From Pempheris klunzingeri (lineage: Eukaryota > Chordata > Actinopteri > Acropomatiformes > Pempheridae): a stretch of 64,000 nt of DNA. The notes below the pieces were generated by a model that saw nothing but the letters and a program-made list of their open reading frames with translations, had not been told where the DNA came from and searched no databases. The stretch spans positions 18,128,432 through 18,192,431 of the forward strand of contig NC_092017.1 of the NCBI RefSeq assembly GCF_042242105.1, in the 5' to 3' direction. The position numbers and the translations under genes are program-made. Positions 28,501 to 40,000 of the stretch are shown here, piece by piece; positions within the stretch are counted from its first letter, which is position 1, and each line of letters opens with the position of its first letter.

Positions 28501-31500
28501 GTTAGATATTTTCATATATTCTACGCTAGTAGTCGCAGATTAAAATGTCCAATGATTTGTTTTTCAGAACAAGAAGTCTCGCTATGTTTGGCACAGGAAG
28601 GAGTTTGACGAGATAAATGTTAAAACTACTGACCGGCTCATGGGTGGGTATAGATGTGTTAACACAGACAGATATCAGGTTGACCAAATAAGCAGCCACT
28701 TGTACATGGTACACTGACTGACTGATAGCCAGATAGAAAAAAAACCAACAAAATGTAATACATAACAACACGTGTGCCACACACTCATTTTATGAACTCC
28801 ATTTTATGAACTTCTTATCTAATTTATTAAACCTTCTCAGTGGCTCAGAAGGGTTCCACTGAAGTCAGCTTTCATCTTTACAGCCATGTGAAGTAGTCAT
28901 GACGGTGCACTGTAAATTCAGTGGAATCACAGCTATCTACAGCGATAAAAACCAAAGGGCGTTTTCCTCAATGCGATGTGTGTATGTCAGTAATACAGGT
29001 GCAATAGAACTGTTATTGCCTTGCTCAGTTGTATTACCTTCATGCATTAGTTATTAGTTATATTAGATGTTTACTGTCTGACTACATTTAAAAGAGGGGA
29101 AAGAAGAGAGAGAAAAAATATATATGAATACATTATATTTAAATGATCATTTTGATCAGTTAGGTAGCTTATGGGCAGCATGGTGGTGGTTAGCACTGTC
29201 GCCTCACAGAAAGAAAGTTCCAGGTTCAAAACCGCTGACTGGCTGATTTGTGGTTTGAACCTTTCTGTGTGAAGCTTGCGTGGGTTTCTTCCGAGTACTC
29301 CGGCTCCCACAGTCCAGAGACATGCAGGGTAGGTTGATTGGCTACTCTATATTGATTGGCTACCACGTAGGTGTGAGTGTGAATGGTTGTCTATCTCTGT
29401 GTGTTGGCCCTGTGATTGACTGTGATTGACTAGAGACCAGGGTCTACCCCGCCTCTCGCCCAATATCAGCGACCCTTAAGGATAAAGGGGTATGGACTTT
29501 GGATGGATGGCTTGTCTGAACATGTTGAATATCTAAGCGGAACCACTGTTATCAACCTTTCAAACTATTAATAGTAAATAAATGTCATTTGTGATCTTGG
29601 AAGCAGCTTGGATGTTCAGCTCAAGTATTTTCCTCTTGCATCTCTCACTTGGCCTCCTGTCATGTGTTTTCTCTCACTGTGTTCTTTGGCTCTGCCATTT
29701 AAGATTTGACTTTATGCGTTACCATTTCATTCTCTTTGGTTGTTCTAGGTCTGTTTGAGCCAAAGGACATGAGATTTGAGGTTTTCCGGAACAGCACGCG
29801 TGACCCATCCATTGTGGAGATGACAGAAAAAGCCATAAGAATTCTCAGCAAGAACCCCAAAGGATATTTCTTGTTTGTAGAAGATAAGTACTACATCAAC
29901 AATCCTCAAATTAAAATTTTCATCCAGCATGTTTTTATAACCATCATGAAGAGTTATGGTCATTTATAACTTGAGTGACTTTTATGGCTCTTGGTCACAC
30001 CAGAGTATATTTTTTAAATCTTGGCCCTATTTTTACATATTTTGGTGGTTTAAAGGACTGATCGGTACAAAAATTCTAACCTAGATTTAAAGAATGCATG
30101 GCTGTTTAGCCTATTGCACCCAACACCTACTAGTCAGAGGTAGTGAGCAAGGTTCTAATTACTTGTTTTGTACTGTTGTGTTACGAGGGAGAATTGATCA
30201 CGGCCACCATGACGGCATTGCCAAACTGGCACTGACAGAAGCTGTGATGTTTGACCGAGCCATTCAGCGTGCTACACAGCTAACCAGAGAATCCGATACT
30301 CTCACTGTGGTCACCGCTGACCACTCGCACGTTTTCACCTTTGGTGGTAACACCCCCCGAGGGAATCCAATCTTTGGTATGGTTCAAAGTAAAGCAAAAA
30401 CTTGATCAGTTTAGATTAAAGATGGCATGACAATCATACTCAGTCGGAACCATGAAATTTACATGAAAGCACAGCAGGAGAAACAGTAAATAATGATAAC
30501 AAAGTGTATTTGTATAAAAATGTAGATAAACCTAACCAAGAATGACTATATAGTGTGTGCTTGTTTTGCCTCTGTGAAAAGTCACTGTGACCAATGTATT
30601 ATTACTGACCTTCTACACTATGTTTTGTCATTCAGGTCTGGCACCAAAGAAAGCTGATGACAAAATGCCTTTCACCAGCATCCTATATGCCAACGGCCCC
30701 GGGTATGTCCATATAAATGGAACCAGAGGGAACATCACAATGGTGGATTACTGTAAGTACGATCTAATGTCTTTCAGATGTAACACTCGTCTGTGCTGCT
30801 GTGTGTACAGACAGCGTGAACTGATGTGGTTGCGGCTGACTCATGCCTGTGTTTTTCTCTGGAAATCAAAAATGAAATATGGTGTTTATGGCATTCATTA
30901 CGCTGTCTTCTGTTCTCTTCACAGGCCTCACTCTGTATCTGCACTTAAAAAAGCTATTTGTATGTCTTTGTGGAACACTGGTCAGCAATGATCCGGTTCC
31001 TCCTCCTCTTGTTCTGCACCATTCGGTTTAGTCATTGCAGTGTGTATACTTGAAGATGGAAACACCTCTATCCAGGGATGAATTACCTTTTAAAACCCCC
31101 AATTTTGTCTTTCTGAATGGCCTGGCATCAATTTATGTTTTTAGAACCAGTAGTTGTGTCTCTAAAGTGCACACTCAACCCATCTGGCACTTTAAGTAAA
31201 CATGCAATCACAAGTGAGGGATTCATTTCTAAAACGTTATGTATCCATCTGGACAAAATGCAAAGCGCTGCAAAATCAGCATCTGTATTTTAATGAAAAC
31301 TACGAGGCCAAAACACTTGTGTAACATTTATTGAAAAGTATGATTAGCCAAAGAGAATAAAGGATAAGGACCGTTTATCTAGAGCGCACCAAAAACTGCA
31401 GTCATTTTACATCATAACTCCAAGAACACTTTGCCATCCTTCCAGTATTGAAAGTTTTGGGGAGGAAAAAGTTATGCAACCTGCCAGTACACCTCACATT

Positions 31501-32617
31501 GGAAAGGTCAGGCAGTAAATGCTGTAATTTTATGAAAGGGCTTAATTACCTTCAGGCTTTGAAAATGTTGTAATTAAGTTTAATTAGGTAAATTACAGAA
31601 GACATGCAAAACGCTATTTTGTGGGCAAAACAACCTCAAAAACATCTTTGAGGCAAATGTAATCTTGAAGCTATCCGAGGATGCTCTCCGGTGTGGGTGG
31701 CATTTGAGCTGATAAACAAGGGGAACCCAGTGCAATCTGTTGAAATAGAAATGGCAAAAGTTATTTGATGGAACAATGGCAAAGATTTTGCAATTTTAGT
31801 AAAGATTTATATATATGTATATATATTTATATATTTGTATGGGCTGTGAGCAGCGATACTGTGATAATGAACAGTCATATCTTAAAGAACTCATAGTCCC
31901 GTACTACCCGACTAGAGCACTGTGCTCCCAGAAGCAGGCCTACTGGTGGTTCCCAAAATCTTCAAAAGTAGTGCAGGAGGCAGAGCTTTCAACTATCAGG
32001 CTCCTCTCCTGTGGAATCTCCTTCCAGTTTAGGTTCGGGGGGGCAGACACCCTCTCTACATTTAAGAGTAGGCTAAAAACCTTCCTTTTTGATAAAGCTT
32101 ATAGTTTAGGGCTGGATCAGGCCTTGGACCAGCCCCTAGTTACGCTGCAATAGGCTTAGACTGCCGGGAGACTCCCATGATGCACTGGGCTCCTCTCTAT
32201 TCTCTATCCTCCTCTTCCTCTCCATCATTATGCCTCATCATTGTTAAAACTTATGAAGACAGTCATAAGTTTTGTGTCAATAATTGACAATCCAAGGAGA
32301 AAGCAATCACAGTTTGGTTACATTCTGCTTATTTCTCTCCAGACGATGAGGAGTACATGCAGCAGGCCGCCGTCCCATTGGATGCTGAGACGCATGGAGG
32401 GGAGGATGTGGCCATCTACGCCAAAGGCCCAATGGCTCACCTGTTCCATGGTGTGAAAGAGCAGAACTACGTGGCACATGTCATGGCTTACGCTGCCTGC
32501 TTAGAGCCCTACACGAACTGCCCTCCTAACCCACACACCCACGCCTCGAGCGGCTGTCTGAACACACCCTCGTGCCTCCAGATTGGCCTGCTTAGCCTCC
32601 TCTGGCTACTCAGATGA
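22028..32617 (+). CDS. alpi: Alkaline phosphatase, intestinal-type, copy 1
   Basis: A secreted, GPI-anchored homodimeric enzyme that hydrolyses phosphomonoesters at the outer cell surface using two Zn and one Mg. Coding exons: 22028-22121, 22869-22994, 24992-25107, 25894-26068, 27508-27680, 28345-28479, 28568-28643, 29749-29883, 30185-30376, 30636-30752 and 32343-32617, giving 537 aa. An N-terminal leucine-rich signal peptide is followed by FLGDGMG (metal Asp), the nucleophile Ser123 in [12 protein letters not shown], the Glu343/Asp348/His352 ligands in [18 protein letters not shown] and ETHGGEDV. The C-terminus is hydrophobic, as expected of a GPI signal ([11 protein letters not shown]). Oddities: the residue two after the nucleophile is Ser instead of the usual Gly; the exon 8/9 intron is non-canonical (AT-AC); GNITMVDY near the C-terminus is reminiscent of the tissue-nonspecific form. 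Copy number within the fish ALP family cannot be assigned without a tree. Confidence 0.92.
25344..25384. repeat. (CA)n microsatellite in ALP copy 1 intron 3
   Basis: About twenty perfect CA units. Confidence 0.95.
25533..25564. repeat. (AG)n microsatellite in ALP copy 1 intron 3
   Basis: About sixteen perfect AG units, 150 bp from a CA tract in the same intron. Confidence 0.95.
29171..29511 (+). mobile_element. Dispersed teleost repeat ending GGATGGATGG (ALP copy 1 intron 7)
   Basis: The element begins TATGGGCAGCATGGTGGTGG, continues with TTAGCACTGTCGCCTCACAG, TCCGGCTCCCACAGTCCAGA and CATGCAGGGTAGGTTGATTGG, and ends GACTTTGGATGGATGG. These blocks are the signature of a very abundant short non-autonomous repeat in fish genomes. 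The copy is diverged, with a small internal duplication (GTGATTGACT twice near 29410). It is non-coding. Confidence 0.7.
29884..30184 (+). other. Non-canonical AT-AC intron in ALP copy 1
   Basis: Exon 8 reads ...TTT GTA GAA G followed by ATAAGTACTA; exon 9 follows GTACTGTTGTGTTAC with GA GGG AGA ATT GAT. Joining them restores V-E-G-G-R-I-D exactly, the metal-binding motif shared by essentially all vertebrate alkaline phosphatases. The intron then starts AT and ends AC. The donor ATAAGT fits the rare U2-type AT-AC class, not U12 (ATATCCTT). The only in-frame GT-AG alternative I found (donor after GATAA, acceptor near 30142) would insert fourteen residues into the active site. Confidence 0.65.
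31850..32240 (+). mobile_element. 3' fragment of a non-LTR retrotransposon (Rex1/L2-like), ALP copy 1 intron 10
   Basis: A short open frame reads [17 protein letters not shown], then a diverged stretch and [16 protein letters not shown]. This corresponds to the extreme C-terminal part of fish LINE reverse-transcriptase polyproteins ('SRLKT..F'). It is followed by GCCGGGAGACTCCCATGATG and a TCCTCTTCCTCTCCATC-rich 3' UTR. The 5' part is missing, as in most dead-on-arrival copies. The family name is tentative. Confidence 0.6.
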
Positions 32618-34049
32618 CCCCTAAACATGCAGCAAACATCAACACACACACGCTTCCACAAACACATTCTATGCATGCAGCAATACGGACACTTAATGCA
32701 CTAAACATGCACACATATTCACTGTATGCACACAGACTGACCAGTCAGAATGCAGGGATAAACACTTACAGTACTGATGAGTACTGAATGTGTTAACAAA
32801 ACTATACTGACATCCACCACACAGCGTACATTTACGGGAGCTTGAAAGCTGCAACGCATGAATATTTCAGGCTCAAATATGCATGTAGTAGTCCTTATTC
32901 AAATACAAACCGACATCCAGGCAGGTATTGCAGGCTAGACGTGCAAATATGCAAACATGGATCTTAATTCACACAAACATTTTTTTAAGAGACACTCCAT
33001 GACATTGTTATCAGCATTTACTTCATGAGGACTATTCTAAACTTGTACTTGTTACATGACTACTAACTTGCACTAACTAGTTATTTCATTAGTAAGATTT
33101 TTATCCTGTTCTTATTTTCTTAAGTAGAATACAAACTCTCCTAGCACAGATCTCACTCAGAGCTATTAAATATTTGCAAAGAGCTGTAATTTAGTTACAC
33201 ATTCACCTGAGGCTTTAGCCAGAATAACTTGAAGTAGGCAAGCAAGGTCAAAGGCTCACTGTTCAGCTTGTGGACACACAGCTGTCGGTCTACATGATCG
33301 TCACCATCCGTATGGAATAAGTGAATATTCGATGGTAACAGAAACCTGAACTGTGTCCCATCGTACTGAGCCAAGCTGCGACACAAACAGACCTTAAAAA
33401 GAAATCATTAATATGCTGTAACTCTTTCAGGAGTGAAAAATATGTAGCTTGTAAGTCTTTTTTTTTTTTTTTTATCAAGTTTGTATCTTGACCTCATGAT
33501 TTTCAGATAGTTTTCTGTCGGATTGTCTGTCACTTGATATGTAATCTATTTGGATTGTACATGAATGTATTTTGTAAGCAAATATTGTCAATGTATTTTT
33601 ATACTGTGTTTTTACAAATGATACTTAAATAAGAATGAAAATTGATCCATTCTCCAATTCATTTGAAAACAATTCCTCTTGGTAGCGCCTTATTTCATGG
33701 GCCGCTGAGTTTCACAAAGATTTCCTAGAGGGAAACTGATATTCGGGGCATGTTTAGAAAGGGCTTGCTGATTTTTGCTTTCTATCATTACAGCGTAATT
33801 CGTATATGTACTTTATCATCTGGCAGACATTTACCTGCTCTAGGACTGTTGTTTGATTAAATAACTGACTTAACAATGAAACTATTACCCTTACAATACT
33901 TTTGTTCATTCAAGCAACTGTACAGTTGGTAAATGTCTGCCAAATGCTGTGTTTCGGGTCAAGTAGCAGACAACAAAATGGAGCGGGGAGCAGCTCTGGC
34001 TGCACTTGACACAAAGGAAAGTTTAACATTGTTCAGTTACATTTACTAC
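32618..34049 (+). other. Probable 3' UTR of ALP copy 1, then intergenic DNA
   Basis: CA-rich sequence follows the stop codon, then AT-rich DNA. ATTAAA variants occur near 33165 and 33856, but no canonical AATAAA with a convincing downstream element stands out, so the transcript end is not placed. No coding frame is supported. Confidence 0.35.
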
Positions 34050-34252
34050 CCACATTGTAATCAGAATCAGAATTCCTTTAATAATCCCCAGGGGGAAATT
34101 GCTTTTTGTTACACACAGCTCCAAAAGAATAAGAATAAACTTCAAACACAAAAGTAATAATAATGATAATAATAATAATGATACAAATAATACCACTACT
34201 ACTAATAGTAATATATAACAACATGTACATTCAGAGTGAGGAGCTGTATTAC

Positions 34253-34300
<48 letters not shown>

Positions 34301-35393
34301 TACAACAACATGTACAATCAGAGTGAGGAGCTGTATTATATAATTATAATAATAATAACAATAATAATAATCAGGTGAGTCCAGAGTCCAGGGTCCTCTC
34401 CTCTCTGGTGAAACAGTTCATGTACTGCGTGAAGTTGGGCAGTGCCTTTGTCATGGTGACATGGTTGAAGACACCCAAGATAGCAGTGAGTGCACTCAGG
34501 TGTAGAGTCTGAACCCGGGCTATGGCAGAGTGGATGACGTCACACGCCGAAGTTGGTTTTGGCAGAAGGAGGAATGTAAACAGTCACCATGACAACATGT
34601 GAAAACTCCCGTGGCAGGCAACGTGGACGAAGACCAACAGCAAACAGTTCAATGTCCGGGATGCAGATGCGCTCCTTGATAGTAATATGAGCAGGACTGC
34701 ACCACCTGTTGTTCACCAGAACAGCCCCCCTCCTTTCTGCTTACCGCTCCTGGTGCAGTCCCTGTCTGCCTGAACAGTTTGGAAGCCACCAATGGAAACA
34801 TTGTCGTTGGGAATGTCCTGATGCAGCCATGTCTCCAAAAAGCACACCAAACTACACTCCCGGTACTCCATCTGACTCCTGGCTAACGCTGTTAGCTCCT
34901 CCATCTTGTTTACCAGCGATCTCACGTTGCCCATAGTAACGATGGGGAGACAGGGTTTATATTTCTTTTCCTCCATACGCCTCCGTTGTCTCCTTCTGGT
35001 TTCTCTCCTCCGCTGGTTCTTCTTTTGCTCTGCAACCTCGGTGTGTTTTCTTCCACAATTCTTCTGGAATTTGTGAAGATCTCGTGGTCAAGATGCCAGC
35101 AGGTTTCAGAGCGATCAGCTGATCACTCGTGTAGCCAAAACGGCTACCAACGGCTACCAACGGCCATATGTTTGCTGCACCCGGCAGAGTTAAAGTAGTA
35201 CTTTCACAGCAAAAAGATGACAAGAGCTCTCTCCACCAGCATGTATTGGAGAGGGAACGTCTTAAAAACATACCAGCAAATAAAGTAAAACAAATAATTA
35301 AAAAGATAGTTAAAAGTAAGAAAAAATAAGAAAACGAGCAGGAGCGATCATAACAGGCAGCATATATACTTCCGCACATGCGCACTGGTTGGT
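34050..35393 (-). mobile_element. Internally deleted LINE (L2-like endonuclease end plus 3' tail)
   Basis: Read on the minus strand from 35393: a 5' UTR-like segment, then an endonuclease N-terminus with MGNVRSLVNKMEELTALARS and CLFLETWL-like residues (CFLETWLHQDIP), and KQKGGGL. Frameshifts follow, then PTSACDVIHSAIARVQTLH and FNHVTMTKALPNFTQYM, ending at about 34376. The 3' tail of the same orientation (GCAATTTCCCCCTGGGGATT then TTCTGATTCTGATT on the minus strand) lies at about 34055-34110. The reverse transcriptase between them is missing and an AAT-repeat block occupies the gap. The copy is inactive. Confidence 0.7.
34155..34375. repeat. (AAT)n block with duplicated spacer
   Basis: ATA/AAT trinucleotide tracts are interrupted by two near-identical 40 bp units containing ACAACATGTACA and CAGAGTGAGGAGCTGTATTA. 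The arrangement is a compound minisatellite inside the LINE remnant. Confidence 0.85.
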
Positions 35394-36448
35394 AATGACA
35401 CAAATTGAAAATTGAGAAAGTATCCCTTTTATCCCTTTAGCTGAAGAATGCTTGGTACAGTTAAGTCAAATATAAGCATGAAAAAAGCAAAGCGTTTAGC
35501 CTCCAGACCAGAACACACACTTGACACCAGGGAATCATCCCGTTGTTATGGGATCAGTGGTAGCTTATGTCATGCAAGTAAACATGCGATATGTACTAAC
35601 ACATTTGTACTTTCCAAATTCCAAATAATTTGGAAACCCTGTTAATAGACTAGAATTCTGCATGAACATAGATCATGTAAAAAAAAAAACAATCAGGTAA
35701 TCATGGCATCAACATATTAGGTAAGAAACAGTAGGCGAAGAGAAAGTGAACAATACAGCACAGTCATCTAGAAAAACATCAAGCTCATTTTCACTTCTGT
35801 GATATTTCAATCACACAGCTTACACAAATACTGACCCTTTGACTCTTCTGTAACAACCCGTTATAACAAAAATGATATCGACCTTTTGGAGAAAGTCATT
35901 CAATTCTGCCTTTCAGGATTCTTTCTCATTTCACACAATATCTTTTGCTGTAAGATGTCCAGACGCTGATACTGACAAAAACAACTTGACCTTGCAATGG
36001 TCGGTCTGTCTGAACCACAAGGCCAGTCAGTGTAAGACTGCTGAGGATTTTTAACCACATGGCTGAAAAACATCACACAGATGTACAGTGAGACCCACCT
36101 GTACACACACAGACCCACATGTTATCAATTAATTCTGCCGCAAATTCAAATAAATGGCTGTTAGAAAACTGTTGCAACCAGCCAGCCACTGACTGAATCC
36201 TAGCCTGCTTAAACGCGAGCTGTAGAGATTTGTAAAAATTTAAAATAATATACGAGATGCACCTAAAATACTTTAATCACGATCATCATTATATTATGAT
36301 TTATGATGGCTATAAGTATTATTATTGCCTAAAGCTGCTCCTGGTCAACATTCACCAGATAATGTTCTGTATTCCAGCTGTGTCCGATAACAAACATCAT
36401 TTCCCAGTATGCTGAGATTTTGTAAGCAGAGCTTGTTAACTTTTTGTG
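35394..36448. other. Non-coding stretch, no gene seen
   Basis: AT-rich intergenic DNA between the LINE remnant and a MITE-like repeat. No exon-like open frame with a domain is visible on either strand. Confidence 0.45.
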
Positions 36449-36922
36449 ACTGTGGAGGACGTGATCTTAACTCTAGTAAAAGTACTTAACAACACTGTAA
36501 AAGGTCCTATATTGAAAATGTTACTTAGGTAAAAGTATAAGCCTGAAACAGTACTTTTCGTGTAAAAAATTCTGAAAAGTAAGAAAAGCCATCACAGTGA
36601 CTTAGAGCGCCTCTTTTCAATCAATATTACAAAACTCAAAATTATTGGAAATGAATTTAGGTAATTAAAAGTTAAATCAAATCTTCACATTTTTGAAGCT
36701 GCAAACATAAAATGTTTGTTGCCCATAAAATTACTTAATTAATTATCAACATGGTTACCAATTAGTTTTCTGTCAATAGATTAAATAGTGAAGTAAAAAC
36801 TATGATATTTCCCTCAGTATCAAGTGGCATGAAAAGAAAATACTGAAGTGAAGTATAAGTACCTGAAATCTGTACTTAAGTACAGTATTTGAGTAAATGT
36901 ACTTAGTTACATTCCACCACTG
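36449..36922 (-). mobile_element. MITE-like repeat with CAGTGGTGGAA terminus
   Basis: Read on the minus strand from 36922, the element begins CAGTGGTGGAATGTAACTAA and GTACATTTACTCAAATACTG, and ends TTTTACTAGAGTTAAGATCA then CGTCCTCCACAGT. These ends match the widely dispersed fish element with 'CAGTGGTGGAAAGTAACTAA' and '...CTCCACCACTG' termini. It is about 474 bp and non-coding, lying only 170 bp upstream of ALP copy 2. Confidence 0.7.
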
Positions 36923-36952
36923 GTGGATGTGTGTCTGGGTGTGTGTGTCTAA

Positions 36953-36976
36953 GTGTGTGTGTGTGTGTGTGTGTGT
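36953..36976. repeat. (GT)n microsatellite
   Basis: Twelve GT units just upstream of the ALP copy 2 start. Confidence 0.95.
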
Positions 36977-37090
36977 TGTATACAACCTGGTTTTTCCATG
37001 TGCCCTTTGTACCTTAGCTGCAAGTAAAAAGGGACCTCAGGGTCTGCACAAATGCTCAGCTTTTTTATAAAACACAGTGTAGTCACAGCC

Positions 37091-40000
37091 ATGGCCAGCG
37101 GACACAAACTCGTTTTTACTGGATTATTGATTTTCATTTCGGTGCAGTGGACATTGTCTGCTCCACCTGTTTCAGGTAAGGATCTATTGCATATCACTTC
37201 TGTTGGACAGTCATTAGGTACCTCCAGAAACTCAGAAAGCTTACTTTCCCAATGTCACTTAGACTTATACACCTGGTTTTCAATGACAACACCAAGACAT
37301 GCCACGCATACAGTGCACATTTATATAAACTTTCCAATTTAACAGAGAAAAAAGCAAAATGTGACAAGAAGAAGAAGAATTCATAATTTTTCATTCTTTT
37401 GATGTAATATGCGACTTTACTGTTGCTATAGATACTTGATCTACATCAAGTTGGATTTTCATCATGGGAAAATTCCCTGGCCTTTAAGACTTTGCTCATT
37501 TTATTTCTTATTGTAATTGGCAGTGATGCAAGGATTGGTGTTTGTTGCAAATCACACATGTATAATAAAAGCAGGATGGCATATGTAGATTTAAAATGTA
37601 ACAAAAGTACATCAAATAAGCTGCTGCTGGTTGTGGTTGCATTGCCTTTTTCTTGCTTACAGAGGAAGAGTTCCATGCCAGCTATTGGAACAACCTAGGG
37701 AAGGAGGCTCTTCATGCTGCCCTGAATATTCAGCCTAATATCCACCAAGCCAAGAACCTCATCCTCTTCCTGGGGGACGGTGAGTCTGAGAAAAGCTGTG
37801 GAGCTTTCTCACAGTTTAAGCAGTTTCTTTGAATTGTGGAGCATTTCTGCCCTTTCAGTTCAGTTCGCTTGTTCAGGTGAGAAGAAGCCACTGGAGCTTG
37901 AAAGTGCGAGTCTCATCACCATTGTGGTATAGTTCACAGAGAGAGAGAGAAAGAGAGAGAATGCGATGCAAACCAGACGCACCATGTGACCCTAAAAAGC
38001 ATTGGTTTATGGGTAGAAGGAGATGGATGTTGACATTTGATCACCAGCAGTTTTTACTGGTTGGAAGGCCAAGCATAACAAAGTGAACCAAGGCTAAACC
38101 ACAGTCTACACTGCATGTGTAGCTATTTCCCCATGTGTCCTTAACTGATCTGAACACCATAGAAGGTAAACCACCGCAAAGAACTCAAATAATTCCATGT
38201 AGCATAGCTTAAGTTTTAAAAGCTGATCAGTAAACAAGTTTCAGCTCCCCTTGATACTAAATTCTTTAAACTGACAGGACGACTGGTTACCAGATCACCA
38301 TTGTAAAAGTTAATTCTGATTAAACGCTCTGTTTTACTGATAGCTGTGTTAAAATAAAACTGAATAGCTACAAAAAATGATACAATCTGAACTTTTTCCA
38401 CTATATGAAAGACAAAAGGGAAAAAAATGCAACAAGATGGGCTGATATTTTCTAATATTCCATATAGCCATGACCAGGGATCTCACACACAGACCAAACA
38501 ATCACTGCTGTTCACTTTGCTTACTCCATGACCCAAGATCAGCATCTGGCAACTCCACTTGGCTAATTATGGATTTATGGATGAGTTATCTCCACCCCTG
38601 CCCACATACATGCTGATAGCAGAACATGTAAGATTTTATCAGTGCTTGGGATTGATCAGTAACGTTTAATCACGTGACATGTTTTTGAAAAGGAAGCTCT
38701 TCCTGTTAATGACAAAGTAGCAATAACAGGCAGAGGAGGAATGACTTATTCAACGGACATTGATTTAATACCCAAGCAGTTTTCAGATTCATACTGAGAT
38801 ACAATTGACTCGACTATAAATTTGGGGATTTTCAAAGAATTCCCAAATATAGGATGAGCTCTCATGTGGAGTGTTGAACAAGATACATTGGATTTTACAT
38901 GACATATAAAAATGCTTAAGTTTGTAAGAGCGTGAAAAAGTGAAATACTGCTGTATTTGCTTTGCATATTTTTCCCTATTTGAGATTGTAAATAACTCTG
39001 ATGTCTTTCACCACCCTTTAAACTCATATCATCTGAGACTCATATCATCTGAGACTTATAAGGTTCATGGAGCACAATGGCAGCCTTGTGCCTGCCTGGA
39101 TGATGTTATCTAGCACTCAGGTGTGTTTCCACCTGCTTCCAGGTATGGGGGTACCAACAGTGACTGCTGCACGGATACTCAAAGGCCAGTTGGCAGGAAA
39201 ATCTGGGGAGGAGACCAGTCTGGTTATGGATACCTTTCCTTACCTGGCGCTGTCTAAGGTCAGTCCATTCAGACTGCTGCATAGGAATGTGTATTGAAAC
39301 TGTCTGAATGAACACACCACACATGCATCTATGGTGCCTCTGAAAATGATCTCATGGACCGATTCAGTGTTGGACAATGTACACTGACCAATCATTATGG
39401 TAAAGAAGGACACGCATAGTGTCATAGGTATGAAGCTCCCATGTTTATAATATGACCCCTTCTTTGGTCTGACTTGGCATGTAGCACATCTTATACCGAT
39501 CTCATCACATTTCAGATGCTAGTGAATTCTAAAATGCAATGTGAACATTATATTCCATCTCCATTATATATCATGGTAGCCCAAAATGGACAGGCCATTT
39601 CATTTGTTTATCAAGTTTAGTCCAGCAAAATAATATAGCTTCAGGTTAGATTATGGGAATTCAGGTTAGAGTTCAATCGTTGGCACAAATATGTGATTCC
39701 AAAAGTGAAAACGTTAATCCAAACTGCATTATTATTTCATTATTTGTGATTATATTTGGCTTCTGCAGACATACAATGTGGACCAGCAGATGCCAGATAG
39801 CGCTGGCACAGCCACAGCTTACTTGTGTGGTGTGAAGGCTAACTACGGCACCATAGGTGTCACTGCCTCCACCCCAAGGTACAACTGTAGTGCTACCAGT
39901 GGCAACGAAGTCACATCAGTTCTGCACCGTGCCAAGAAAGCAGGTAGGTTCAGGTCCACGCACCTTTACATTATAGCGCTTTCAGATTAGACATTAAACA

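Noticed and set aside
29884..29969. Reading straight on from ALP copy 1 exon 8 into VEDKYYINN
   Set aside because: This runs into intron sequence, ends at a stop, and lacks the Asp and His metal ligands that follow in the next exon.
34023..34301. Minus-strand poly-leucine frame
   Set aside because: A direct translation of the AAT microsatellite, not a protein.
37063..37071. TTTATAAAA as a TATA box for ALP copy 2
   Set aside because: It is only about 20 bp upstream of the chosen ATG, too close for a start site 30 bp downstream of a TATA box to include the signal peptide.
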